Source: Lactobacillus johnsonii (GTDB lineage Bacteria; Bacillota; Bacilli; Lactobacillales; Lactobacillaceae). Taken from it: a DNA stretch of 64,000 bases. Each line of letters starts with the position of its first letter. The stretch's first letter is position 1. Made by a program: the position numbers and the translations under genes. Below are positions 18,801 through 29,080 of the stretch, in pieces. The notes under the pieces were generated by a model. That model saw only the letters and a program-made list of their open reading frames with translations. It ran no database searches and was not told the origin of the DNA. The stretch spans positions 372,001 to 436,000 of the forward strand of contig NZ_CP059055.1 in assembly GCF_014058685.1 (NCBI RefSeq), given 5' to 3'.

Positions 18801-20558
18801 GGCGATTATGTTTGGATAAAAGATGGTGTTACTTATACAACTGCGCCAAGCAATGTTGGTAGCTACACTATCCAATTATCTGAATCAGGTAAGAATAAGA
18901 TCTTGCAAAATAGTAATAATACAGAAAATCTTGATTGGGCTAATGCAAAGATTAGTGGTCAAGGTTCATATATAATTACTGAGGCTAATGCTACAGCAAA
19001 TCTTTCGGGTAATTCATCTAAAACATATGATGGTAATCCAGTAACTACAACTGAGGTTAATAGTAAAGATGGTACAGTTGAAGTAACTATTACCATTCCA
19101 AACAGTAGTGAAACTGTAACTTATAAGTTACAAGACGGCGACTACACTTGGAATACGCTAAATGGGGATGCTCCAACTGATGCAGGTGACTATACATTTA
19201 AGCTAAGCCCAGAGGCTCTTACTAACTTGCAAAGTGCAATTGATGGTAAATGGGGTAAAGCTAACGTTAAGATAACAGATAGCGATCTTAACGGAGAAGC
19301 TACTTTCACAATTAATAAGGCTGATATCACTATTTCAGGAAACAGTAGTCAAACAGGGACGTACACCGGAGATCCACAAGTAGTAGATCCAAGTAATTTC
19401 CCAATTACGTTAACCCCAGAAGGTGATGGTCCAGTTCCAACAATTCCAGCTGGTACTTTAACAAGTAGTGATTTTATAGTTAAAGATAAAGATGGAAAAA
19501 CTGTAGATCCAACTGATGTTGGTGATTACACAGTTTACTTAACCCCAGAAGGTGTTGAGAAACTTAAGAAGCTCAATCCAAACTACAACTGGCCAACAAC
19601 TGAAGAAGAAGTTGGTAAGTTAGTAATTAAAGCTGCTCAAGCAAGTGCAATAGTAAGCGGTGAAAATAGTCGTGTCTACAATGGAGAAGCTATTAGTACC
19701 GCTGATCTTTACCAAGGTGGAGACATTAATGTTACGATCGTTGGAATTAATGATGATAAGATTACTTATACCCTAAAAGATGGAGATTACGATTGGAATG
19801 TATCTGATCCAACTAATGTTGGTACTTATATTTTGACTTTGAATAGTACTGGAATAAGTCACTTGCAAGAAGTTCTTACTGCAAAATATGGTGCTGGAAA
19901 CGTAACTCTTGCAAATACTGCAGTAAGTGGCAGTGCTAAGTTCACAATTACTCCAGCTTCAATTGCTATTTCAGGAAACGGTAGTCAAACAGGAACATAC
20001 ACAGGAAATCCACAAGTAGTAGATCCAGGAAACTTCCCAATTACGTTAACCCCAGAAGGTGATGGTCCAGTTCCAACAATTCCAGCTGGTACTTTAACAA
20101 GTAATGACTTTGTAGTTAAGGATAAAGATGGAAAAACTGTAGATCCAACCGATGTTGGAGACTACACAGTTTACTTAACTCCAGCTGCTATCCAGAAACT
20201 TGAAAAGCTCAATCCAAACTACAACTGGCCAACCACAGAGCAAAATGTTGGTACTTTAACTATTATTCCAGCTGTTATGGATATAACTTTATCAGGTAAT
20301 GGTTCTAAAGTTTCTGATGGGCAACCAGCAAAAGTTGAGCTTTCAACATTGGCAGATAACTTAACTGGTAACAATCTTAATAAAGATGGTTTAACACTAG
20401 CTGACTTTAGCTGGAATACTCCAGATGGCAACGCTCCAAGTGAAGTGGGTAACTACACGATTACTTTAAACGAAAACGGGTTGAAGAAACTTCAAGCTGA
20501 TAATTTAAACTACAATGTTAATGTAAGTGGTGAATTTAAGTACACTATTACTGCTGCT
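15843..20558 (+). repeat. array of 15 MBG-type (YDG-like) adhesin repeats
   Basis: Fifteen degenerate units of 95-118 residues. Each starts near A-x-A-x-x-x-S-G-x-x-S, then TYDG or TYTG, then a core PTNVGxYTxxLSxxG, and ends YTITKA-like. The motif shares the pattern of MBG domains in large Gram-positive adhesins. Units 12 and 14 (QTGTYTGDPQVVDP and QTGTYTGNPQVVDP) are nearly identical for about 100 residues, and units 5 and 13 are close relatives, suggesting a two-unit duplication. The array should form a long stalk. Confidence 0.8.
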
Positions 20559-20774
20559 CATCAAAAAATTGAGTATGTTGATGGTAATGGCAATGTCATT
20601 AAGACTATCGAAAATATTGGTACAGCTTCATCTAACTATGGTGATAAAGTTGACTTTAATGTAAAGCAAAATGTGCCAAAAGATTACAAGTTGGTAGATT
20701 CTAATGTCTCAACCCAAATCACTATTGAAAATGGTGTAACTAAATTTTTAGTCGAACCTAATATTGTAACAACA

Positions 20775-22185
20775 ACTGATACTAAGACGGTAACGAGAAC
20801 AATTATTGTCGAAAACCCAGATGGAAGTGAGAACAAAGTTGTACAAACTGTAACCTTCACTCGTCCTAAGTACACTGATCCAGTAAATGGTGAGGTAACT
20901 TACGGAGAATGGGATAAGAGTTCAGGTAACTGGAATAAGTACAGTGCACCAGAGATTCCAGGCTACACTTCAAATGAAGTACCAGAAGAATCAGTAACTC
21001 CAGCTACTGCAGACAAGACAGTAACTGTGAAGTACAGTAAGAATCCAGCAATTGAAACAACTGATACTAAGACGGTAACGAGAATAATTATTGTCGAAAA
21101 CCCAGATGGAAGTGAGAACAAAGTTGTACAAACTGTAACCTTCACTCGTCCTAAGTACACTGATCCAGTAAATGGTGAGGTAACTTACGGAGAATGGGAT
21201 AAGAGTTCAGGTAACTGGAATAAGTACAGTGCACCAGAGATTCCAGGTTACACTTCAAATGAAGTACCAGGAGAAGTAGTGACTCCAGATACTGCAGATA
21301 AGACAGTAACCGTGAAGTACACAAAGAACCCAGCAATTGAAACTACTGATACTAAGACAGTAACCAGAACAATCATTGTCGAAGCTCCAGATGGCAGTGA
21401 AAATAAAGTGGTTCAAACAGTAACGTTCACCCGTCCAAAGTACACTGATCCAGTAAACGGTGAAGTGACATACGGAGAATGGGATAAGTCCTCAGGTAAT
21501 TGGGATAAGTATAATGCTTCAGAAATTCCAGGTTACACTTCAAATGAAGTACCAGAAGAAGTAGTAACTCCAGGTACTGCAGACAGGACAGTAACCGTGA
21601 AGTACACGAAGAATCCGTTGGTTGAAACTACTGATACTAAGACAGTGACAAGAACAATCATTGTTGAAAATCCAGATGGCAGCGAAAACAAAGTAGTTCA
21701 AACAGTAACGTTTACCCGTCCAAAGTACACTGATCCAGTAAACGGTGAAGTGACATACGGAGAATGGGATAAGTCCTCAGGTAATTGGGATAAGTATAAT
21801 GCTTCAGAAATTCCAGGTTACACTTCAAATGAAGTACCAGAAGAAGTAGTAACTCCAGGTACTGCAGACAGGACAGTAACCGTGAAGTACACGAAGAATC
21901 CGTTGGTTGAAACTACTGATACTAAGACAGTGACAAGAACAATCATTGTTGAAAATCCAGATGGCAGCGAAAACAAAGTAGTTCAAACAGTAACGTTCAC
22001 CCGTCCAAAGTACACTGATCCAGTAAATGGCGAAGTGACATACGGAGAATGGGATAAGTCCTCAGGTAATTGGGATAAGTATAATGCTTCAGAAATTTCA
22101 GGTTACACTTCAAATGAAGTACCAGAAGAAGTAGTGACTCCAGATACTGAGGATCAAACTATAAGAATTGGTTACAGTAAACAAC
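20775..22185 (+). repeat. five tandem 285-bp (95-residue) C-terminal repeats
   Basis: The motif ACTGATACTAAGAC occurs at 20775, 21060, 21345, 21630 and 21915, each exactly 285 bases apart. Each unit encodes TDTKTVTRTIIVE, then TFTRPKYTDPVNGEVTYGEWD, then IPGYTSNEVP. Copies 3-5 are almost identical DNA over several hundred bases, a sign of recent homogenisation. These mucin-binding-like units lie next to the cell wall. Confidence 0.9.
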
Positions 22186-22543
22186 AAGAACCAGAAACTC
22201 CTACTATTCCATCTCAACCTGCAGATAAGAAGGATTCTGGTAAAGTATCGGCAGTGAAGCAACAAGTTTCGACTACTAAGATAAGCAAAACAAATATTGT
22301 GAATACTGTGCAAAAGAAGGTAGGGAAGCAAGCATTAAGAAATAGAGCTCAAGTTAATAAGAAGAATGATCATACATTACCTCAAACAGGTGCGTACAAA
22401 GATATGTTTGCAATTATCTCTGGAGCACTTGCAGTAGGAATTGGATTACTAGGATTAAGTCTCGATCGAAAAAAGAAAAAATAGAATTAAGGTACAAGAA
22501 ATATCTCTAAAAGAGAAGAAATTAAAACTTCTGTAGATCTTAA

Positions 22544-22586
22544 AAGGAATTAAGCAGCTAAAAAAGAGCTGTTTGATTCCTTTTTT
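22544..22586 (+). terminator. terminator of the giant adhesin gene
   Basis: AAGGAATTAAGCAGCT pairs along its length with AGCTGTTTGATTCCTT, with six bases of T at the end. Confidence 0.85.
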
Positions 22587-22624
22587 CGTCTCATTATTTA
22601 AAGTTAAGCAGATTTTTTAAACAA

Positions 22625-22669
22625 AAAAATCCTGTTGATGAAATATAAGAAATATTCATCAACAGGATA
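22625..22669 (-). terminator. terminator of the permease gene
   Basis: ATCCTGTTGATGAA and TTCATCAACAGGAT are perfect complements, with a run of seven A on the plus strand (T on the transcript), so it ends minus-strand transcription. Confidence 0.9.
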
Positions 22670-22695
22670 GAAATATATTTTAAGTCTACTATAAA

Positions 22696-24357
22696 TTAGC
22701 TTTGATTCTCTTCAACTGACTCATTCCGTTCGTCTGCATCAACTACTGATTTAGCTACTTGTTGATCAGGTTTATATGGGCGCTTAATCGGCATCCCCAT
22801 TGGATTCTGTCCTTTAGACATCAATACAGTAGGAATATTTGATGTAACTTTTTCAGGCTTTGGTAATCCTTCAATTTCCCAAGTAAAGGGAGCAAATTCG
22901 TTTTTTGGATTTACCCAATTTGGATGCTTTTTAGAAAGAAGATAAAGTCCTAAACAGGTAAGTAATACAACCGCAACTAAAACTGCAATAACAATTATAT
23001 AAGTTACTGGAGATCCGACTTCTGCTTTAACTTGTGCTGGTGGATAAAAGGCAAGAACAATACCGAAAATTGATGAAATGAGGCCAACACCGGCAATAAT
23101 CCAAGCTCCTACTTTACCACCAGGTACTTTAAATGAACGAGGACGGTTAGGTTGTTGGTAACGTAAACGTAAGAATGCGACAAACATTAGAATGTAGTAG
23201 AAAAGATATAGAACAGTGACACACTGTGTTAGTAAAATTACAAATCCTTCTACGTTTGGAATTAATTTAAATAGATATGCAATAATAGTCATTCCAGCCA
23301 TTTGGACATAAACTAGTCGAGCAGGCATTCCATGCTTGTTTTTCTTTTGTAACCATTTTGGTAAAAAGCCACTACCACCAGCTTGGGCAAGCATAACTGA
23401 TGGAGCTGCTAGTTCAGTCACAGTAGAAGCAACTAAATTGAAAAGTCCGACCCACATTAGAACTAGATACAACCAAGGAAAGGCAAAGGTTTCACCAAGA
23501 ACTTTAAATACCGTAACTAATGAATATAAAACATTAATTTGTTTTTCTGGAACGATCATTGCGATGATTACAGTACCTACTACGAAGATTAAGAATACTA
23601 AGATCAAAGTAATAAAAATTGAAGATACAAAATCTTTTTCAGGGTGCCGTAATCGTTTAATGAAGGCGGCATTTTCATCAATTCCAGTATAAGAGAAGAA
23701 TACACCAGCTGCGAGGGCTAAAGTACTCATTCCATTCCATTTTGGAATTAATTGTTTTGGTGCCATTGAAATAGCGGGGGTATGTCCCTGGCACAACCAA
23801 ACGATTGTTAGGATAATCATTACTGCTAATGGGATAAGTGTTCCAATTAAGACACCATATTTTGTAATAGTGGTAAAAGTTTTAACACCTTTATTAGCAA
23901 TGATAGCCATAATCCAATATAAAATAATCCATCCAGTCATGATTAAAACAACATGAGTAGGATTTTGAGCGAAGGCAACTGCCTTGTTATACATTGGCGT
24001 GTAGAACAAAATAGTTGCAGCTGAACTCGGCATTCCCATCCCAAAGTTAATCATTACCTGAAACCATAAAATCAACAGACAAGTTAATGCCCATCCTTTT
24101 CCTAAACCTTCACCGACCCAGCGGAAAATACCGCCACGGTTGCTCCAGCCAGAGGCTAGCTCTGCAGCTACTAAGGCGGTAGGAATGAAGAAGCAAATAG
24201 CACCGATGGCAAAATAGGTAACTGACGATAAACCATAAAAGGCTTCTTGAACATCATTACCTAAACCAGCGATAATTGCCACGTTCATTAGAGTTAGGGT
24301 CCATATGGAGATAAAGGCTTGCTTTTTGGCAGATCCTGCTTTATGAGAATTCTCCAT
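22696..24357 (-). CDS. APC-family amino-acid permease, GadC-like
   Basis: A 553-residue polytopic protein with about 12-14 membrane segments. The N-terminal part has the APC signature and a motif like that of glutamate/GABA antiporters (AAELASGW, RGGIFRWVGEGLG). The C-terminal 70 residues are soluble, Pro- and Lys-rich, as in the GadC group, where the tail works as a plug. An open frame begins at 24384, but AAGGAGAG lies before the ATG at 24357, so I start there. No decarboxylase gene is adjacent, so an acid-resistance role is not shown; other amino acids are possible substrates. A TTTGTGAAACA motif lies 81 bases upstream on the coding strand. Confidence 0.8.
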   Translation of the reverse strand: MENSHKAGSAKKQAFISIWTLTLMNVAIIAGLGNDVQEAFYGLSSVTYFAIGAICFFIPTALVAAELASGWSNRGGIFRWVGEGLGKGWALTCLLILWFQVMINFGMGMPSSAATILFYTPMYNKAVAFAQNPTHVVLIMTGWIILYWIMAIIANKGVKTFTTITKYGVLIGTLIPLAVMIILTIVWLCQGHTPAISMAPKQLIPKWNGMSTLALAAGVFFSYTGIDENAAFIKRLRHPEKDFVSSIFITLILVFLIFVVGTVIIAMIVPEKQINVLYSLVTVFKVLGETFAFPWLYLVLMWVGLFNLVASTVTELAAPSVMLAQAGGSGFLPKWLQKKNKHGMPARLVYVQMAGMTIIAYLFKLIPNVEGFVILLTQCVTVLYLFYYILMFVAFLRLRYQQPNRPRSFKVPGGKVGAWIIAGVGLISSIFGIVLAFYPPAQVKAEVGSPVTYIIVIAVLVAVVLLTCLGLYLLSKKHPNWVNPKNEFAPFTWEIEGLPKPEKVTSNIPTVLMSKGQNPMGMPIKRPYKPDQQVAKSVVDADERNESVEENQS

Positions 24358-24835
24358 TTTTCTCTCTCCTTTAAATATATACAATAAACAAAATCAATAT
24401 GTTATTTATTAATCTGCTCATGTGTATACTAGTCTCATGTTTCACAAACTACAAATAAAAAGGATTAAATATAAGAGCTGAAAAGCTTTATAATAAGCTG
24501 TTGTTTATTTATAGCCAGCTTTTATTTATTATATTGTGAATTAAGTTACTAATTATAGTTATTTGGTTATAGTAATATAATCGTAAAAAGAATGGCTATC
24601 TACTTAGGGAAGAAGAATAAAATTATAAATTAGTAAAATTTAATCAATTCTTAAAAATAACAAATTATATTATTTTATTTTTTTATATATTTCCACTTAA
24701 GTGCTTTTGATTATAATGTAGTATATAGGGTATAGACTTGAAAAATATAACACTAAATATAAAAGGATATGTGTAGAAGAAATATATCTTTGAAAGAGTA
24801 GTATCGCTCAATTCACTTATCGAGGAGAAGTTCAT
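24358..24835. promoter_or_regulatory. AT-rich intergenic region between the permease and the accessory Sec operon
   Basis: A 478-base divergent region with no reading frame I would support. It must hold the promoters of both neighbours. On the minus strand TTTGTGAAACA sits at 24448-24438. On the plus strand a TATAAT at 24712-24717 with TTCCAC at 24691-24696 (spacer 15, poor) is the best promoter candidate for secY2, leaving a leader of about 110 bases. I see no known riboswitch and no clear operator. Confidence 0.4.
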
Positions 24836-26023
24836 TTGGAAAAGAAAAATCTTTTAAATGTAATAAAGAAAGTAAGCTTTAGTCTATTCATAGTAATAAT
24901 TTATGTAATGGGATTATACATTCCTCTTCCTTTTGCAGAAGTGACTAAACAGTATATGGAAGCTGTAAAAAATACTCCTATTTCAATTTTAGGGGCATTT
25001 AGTGGAGCTAATTTTACACAGATATCTATTTTTTCAATCGGTCTGAATCCATTAATGTTTTCGATGTTAATTATTCAGCTGCTAAGTTTTACTCATTCCT
25101 TTGGTTTTGATGCCTTGTCACCGAAACAAGTGCAGTACTTGATGCAATTTTTAACTATGATTATCACTATCATTCAAGCAGCACTATTAGTCTTTGCTTT
25201 TACAAATCGACGGAATGGTTTAGAAGATTTTGAAATGATCTTGATATTGAGTGCTGGGTCTTGTTTAGTAGTTTGGCTTTGTTACCGCAATATGAAATAT
25301 GGGGTCGGAGCAAGTGCACCAGTTATTTTAACAAGCATTCTTAATGGCGCTATTCCCAATATAATTAGTAATGTAAAACTTCTTTTAACCATGAAATATG
25401 CATGGGTTTGGTTAGCAGCTTTAGCTATTTTTATTTTGTTACTAATAAAATTTTGGCTCGCGTTTACTAAAGCCTACTATCCTTTAAAAGTAGTTAATCC
25501 TAGTCTCCCTGCCTCTAGTAATTTGATGACAGTGCCGTTAGGATTAAACATGGCTGCCATGATGATGTATATGGTAGGAATGGCTATTTTGACCCTTCCT
25601 TTAATGGTGGGAAGATACTTTAGTTCTTCATCTTTGATCAATAATTGGGTATTTCAAGCTTCTTTTTCTGCAGTAATGGGAATATTGATTTTTTATTTCT
25701 TCACTTTTGTAAATTTCGATCCTAAAGAACAAGCCAAGAGTTTTCGAAATAATCACTACTATATTCCAAATATTGCTCCTGGACGTCCTACACAACGATA
25801 TTTAAACCGTCTAATATGGATTATTGCCTTTCCGGGAGCCGTTTTAAATGCATTTCAACTTGTTTTTGGTTTATATGGGGGTAATTTTTTAGGTAATTAT
25901 GCTGGCTTTGCTATTATTCCAATGAATGTTGTTATGATTACAATGTTTATGGGAGGAATTAAAGATCAAATTGATACTATTTTGTTCCCATATCGTTATG
26001 ATCGTTTATTAAAGGATAACTAA
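24836..26023 (+). CDS. secY2: accessory Sec channel protein SecY2
   Basis: A 395-residue SecY homologue with about ten membrane helices. The start is TTG, seven bases after AGGAG. It keeps the SecY topology, with the plug-type region after helix 1 (VMGLYIPLPF), but is shorter than housekeeping SecY (about 430 residues) and has shortened cytoplasmic loops. With SecA2 it forms the dedicated channel for the serine-rich adhesin. First gene of an operon reaching at least to 35336, with gaps of a few bases or overlaps throughout, so transcription and translation are coupled. Confidence 0.95.
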   Translation: MEKKNLLNVIKKVSFSLFIVIIYVMGLYIPLPFAEVTKQYMEAVKNTPISILGAFSGANFTQISIFSIGLNPLMFSMLIIQLLSFTHSFGFDALSPKQVQYLMQFLTMIITIIQAALLVFAFTNRRNGLEDFEMILILSAGSCLVVWLCYRNMKYGVGASAPVILTSILNGAIPNIISNVKLLLTMKYAWVWLAALAIFILLLIKFWLAFTKAYYPLKVVNPSLPASSNLMTVPLGLNMAAMMMYMVGMAILTLPLMVGRYFSSSSLINNWVFQASFSAVMGILIFYFFTFVNFDPKEQAKSFRNNHYYIPNIAPGRPTQRYLNRLIWIIAFPGAVLNAFQLVFGLYGGNFLGNYAGFAIIPMNVVMITMFMGGIKDQIDTILFPYRYDRLLKDN

Positions 26024-26025
26024 TA

Positions 26026-27534
26026 ATGAAATATTTTATTCCTGCATGGCATAAACAATACGATGACTGGTCAATTAATATTCCAAGTATTGAAAACTAT
26101 GACGCAGCAGAATACATGACTGTTTTAAAAAAGTTTGACGAAGAAATTGGTCTGATAATTACAGACTATCAGCCTCAATTGTTGAGTAAATTAAATCAAA
26201 TTGCCTTTTTCCCTAATACCCTATTTTCTGTATATGATTTTTTACAAGGAGTTCATGGATTTGAAAATAAGGTTTTAGAATTAGAAGATTTTAACTGGCC
26301 TAAAAATGCAATTTTTGATTATGGTCCTTTTAGAACCTTAATTGTTTTAGAAAATAAACTATATGCAACAGTTTTCTATGATATTGATGGGCATATTTTA
26401 AGGATCTCTTATCCTGAAAATGACGAGCATAAAGCATTTACTTTGGGTATAGATAGTCGTGGTTTTATCTCTAATCAAGATGATGAGGAAAAAACTATCT
26501 ACTTTGATCCATACGGTAATTGGCGTTTTAAAAAGGACAAAACCACTGACAAAATCACGGTTAATCCAGAAATGCATTTTTGTAAAAGAAGAGAATATGA
26601 AAATATTACAGATTTGGTTGATGAGATTTTAAGTCGATACTTAAAGGTCAATGCTAAGAATAATGATGAAATAATTGTAACAGTAGATGATGAGAGTAGT
26701 TTTAATAATGAAATCATTGAGCCATATAAACCTTTATATCTAATCAATAGACACCATCCTTATAGTAAAAAAATAGGTAGCCTAGCTAGGGCAAAAGTAA
26801 TTGTAAGTAGCAATGAAATTAAACAAAATCTAGAAAAAAATTATAGAGAACAGTTCGATATTTCAGTTATTCCTGTCTTTAATTCGGAATTTCGTCTTGG
26901 TCATAGTCAAAGACAAAATGTACAGGAGATTGGCTTCTTTGCGGAAAATGCAAATGACGAAGATATTCATCAAATTATTCAAAAGCTGTGTAACTACATC
27001 TTAAAAAATCCAGATAATTACAGCTTGAAAATATTTACATACAATTTTTGGAAAGCTGATCATGTGAATAAAATTCTTGAGCAAATAAAAGAAGAAAACA
27101 AAAACAGTTTTATTCTCGGAAAGTCAGAACAAGCAGAAAATGCTCCAATTGATGGACTTGATGATGAAGTGAGTTTACCAGAACTTGATGTTGCGCATAC
27201 CCGTTTAACTAATATTTCAGATGTATTAAGTAATTTGGATAAAATGAGACTTTTAATAAATTGGGGAAAAGCGGATGAATTAATGCAAATATCAGGTGTA
27301 AGTATTGGAATTCCACAAGTGCAAAACTTTTCTTCGGCCACTGTTGTGGATAATAAAAATGGACGAATTATAAAGAAAATAAGTGAGCTTTTACCTGTAG
27401 TTGATGAGTATTTAACTAATTTAAATAGTTGGAATCAGACAGTAGTATATAACGTACAATTAATGAACCAGTATTCCGAAGAAAACATCATTGAGAAATG
27501 GAAAGAAGTATTTAAAGAGAGGAAAGCGGAGTAG
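26026..27534 (+). CDS. asp1: accessory Sec system protein Asp1
   Basis: A 502-residue protein whose start MKYFIPAWHKQYDDW is typical of Asp1. The family has a glycosyltransferase-B-like fold without known activity; it binds Asp2, Asp3 and SecA2 and the adhesin preprotein at the membrane. The gene begins two bases after secY2. Residues 370-400 carry an acidic linker. No membrane segment is visible, in agreement with a cytosolic, membrane-associated protein. Confidence 0.92.
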   Translation: MKYFIPAWHKQYDDWSINIPSIENYDAAEYMTVLKKFDEEIGLIITDYQPQLLSKLNQIAFFPNTLFSVYDFLQGVHGFENKVLELEDFNWPKNAIFDYGPFRTLIVLENKLYATVFYDIDGHILRISYPENDEHKAFTLGIDSRGFISNQDDEEKTIYFDPYGNWRFKKDKTTDKITVNPEMHFCKRREYENITDLVDEILSRYLKVNAKNNDEIIVTVDDESSFNNEIIEPYKPLYLINRHHPYSKKIGSLARAKVIVSSNEIKQNLEKNYREQFDISVIPVFNSEFRLGHSQRQNVQEIGFFAENANDEDIHQIIQKLCNYILKNPDNYSLKIFTYNFWKADHVNKILEQIKEENKNSFILGKSEQAENAPIDGLDDEVSLPELDVAHTRLTNISDVLSNLDKMRLLINWGKADELMQISGVSIGIPQVQNFSSATVVDNKNGRIIKKISELLPVVDEYLTNLNSWNQTVVYNVQLMNQYSEENIIEKWKEVFKERKAE

Positions 27535-27535
27535 A

Positions 27536-29080
27536 ATGCGAGTTTTACAACTAGGTAATGATAACTGGGAGAAAAAATATACAGTCCCAGAAGATATGGA
27601 ATGGCATTTTAACGACTTTTCTTTTGAAGAAAAAAAGGCTACGAAGAAAAAGGGGATAAAAAGTTATGATGTAATTTTAGTTACTGGTAAAACTAACTTA
27701 ACTAGTGACCAGTTGAAGAAGTTAAAGCAATTGATATCCCCATATCATGTTTTATACAGTTCTAATTTAAATACAGAATTGGATGATCATGAAAAATATT
27801 TTTTGAAAAGTATTGCTGCTCAAAAAATAAAAGAAGAACCGCAGTATTTGATTGATCGACTTCCAATTCGGTACTTCTCTGGACAATCCGGATTAAGGAT
27901 TTTTCCAAGTCAACTGAAATTAAATGAGCATATAGTTAATAGTTATGAGTTTGAAGAACAGGGTCATCTTAAAGTAAATCTAGATACCCATAATGAATGG
28001 GTCAATTTAGGTACTTATAAAAGTGGGGTCTTTATCGATCCTGATAAGCAGATCAATTTTTGGCTTTCATTAAAGAATTTCAATTTTCAAGTTAGACTGA
28101 GAATTTTTATTCAGCAACCTGGTACAGATGGAGATGTCAAAGAACAAAGAGTAATAGACTTAAGCTCTTTTAATAAAGATGAATATTTTTCTCAAATTGA
28201 AGCATCTGACCACTACCGGACTGCAACCCTAAATCTAGAAGTTAAGGGAAGCGGCGACTTAATCATTGGCGTGCTTCATTCACGTTGGGGCCGAGATGGA
28301 GCCGGAAATTTCATTGCCGGTGGGCAAAGAATAGTTAATCCTCAGACTAGAGATGATATTGCCTATTACTTTAATCCTGGCGACCTGAAGCCCCCATTAA
28401 ATGTATATTTTTCAGGTGCGCGTGAAGCAGAAGGTTTTGAGGCATATTTCTTGTTTAAAGGGTTAAAAGCACCGATGCTTTTATTTACTGATATGCGATT
28501 AAATATTGGTCAATTTTATGATGATGAGGATAATTTTTTTGAGCAAGAAATTATTAAAACAATTAAGTCAAAATTGAATGAATTGGGGTTTGATGAATCG
28601 CAACTACTAGTAAGTGGAATTTCAATGGGAACATATCCTGCGATAAAATATGGAGCTAAAATGAGTGCTCATGCAATTAATGTTGCAAAACCCTTGGTAA
28701 ATTTGGGCTATATTGCTTCAAGGACTGCCTTAGATCGTCCCGACGAATTTGAAACTATGTTCGATATTGATAAAGGGATCGGTCCAGCTACCGATAGAGA
28801 TGACTTGAAAAAAATTGATGAGAATTTTTGGAAAGAATTTGATAAGCAAGATCTTTCAAAAACACGCTTTTTTGCTGGTTATATGATTAATGATGACTAT
28901 GACGATAAAGCAGTAAAAGAGTTAAAAGAGTCTCCTGCTGTAAAGCAAGCAGCCCAGTTTTCTGCTAAAGGATTTCCCGGACGACATAATGATGATCCAC
29001 AAGTTAACTACTGGTTTATTGATCGTTTAAATGAACTATTAAGAGAAGATTTTGGTCGAGATAATGAAAAACGTAATTAA
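27536..29080 (+). CDS. asp2: accessory Sec system protein Asp2 (adhesin glycan O-acetyltransferase)
   Basis: A 514-residue protein with an N-terminal domain and a C-terminal alpha/beta-hydrolase-like domain. The nucleophile Ser is in VSGISMGTYPA (near residue 362) and a candidate catalytic His in FPGRHNDDP near residue 485. In streptococci Asp2 both supports export and O-acetylates GlcNAc on the adhesin; the intact Ser and His suggest the same here. The open frame starts earlier, but ATG 27536 has GGAG upstream and follows asp1 by one base. It overlaps asp3 by 17 bases. Confidence 0.92.
   Translation: MRVLQLGNDNWEKKYTVPEDMEWHFNDFSFEEKKATKKKGIKSYDVILVTGKTNLTSDQLKKLKQLISPYHVLYSSNLNTELDDHEKYFLKSIAAQKIKEEPQYLIDRLPIRYFSGQSGLRIFPSQLKLNEHIVNSYEFEEQGHLKVNLDTHNEWVNLGTYKSGVFIDPDKQINFWLSLKNFNFQVRLRIFIQQPGTDGDVKEQRVIDLSSFNKDEYFSQIEASDHYRTATLNLEVKGSGDLIIGVLHSRWGRDGAGNFIAGGQRIVNPQTRDDIAYYFNPGDLKPPLNVYFSGAREAEGFEAYFLFKGLKAPMLLFTDMRLNIGQFYDDEDNFFEQEIIKTIKSKLNELGFDESQLLVSGISMGTYPAIKYGAKMSAHAINVAKPLVNLGYIASRTALDRPDEFETMFDIDKGIGPATDRDDLKKIDENFWKEFDKQDLSKTRFFAGYMINDDYDDKAVKELKESPAVKQAAQFSAKGFPGRHNDDPQVNYWFIDRLNELLREDFGRDNEKRN

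Larger units (their letters stand above)
12168..22484 (+). pseudogene. main body of the giant LPQTG surface adhesin, separated from its signal peptide by a nonsense codon
   Basis: This part has 3,438 codons after the first in-frame ATG; the real frame runs on from 10764 (3,907 codons in all). There is no ribosome-binding site before 12168 and no signal peptide, so independent translation of a useful protein is unlikely. Order of parts: remaining beta-rich N-terminal domain (to about 14770), two Mub-like repeats of about 217 residues (14772-15842), fifteen MBG-type repeats (15843-20558), a MucBP-like module (HQKIEYVDGNG), five 95-residue repeats (20775-22185), and a Lys-rich linker. At the end come LPQTG, a hydrophobic span and a KKKK tail, the signal for sortase A. 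The family binds mucus or host surfaces. The remainder is free of stops, so the lesion looks recent, or the stop may be a sequence error. Confidence 0.85.

Noticed and set aside
12168..22484. A separate gene starting at ATG 12168.
   Set aside because: No ribosome-binding site or signal peptide, and the frame is continuous with 10764 apart from one TAA. Better read as the remainder of one gene.
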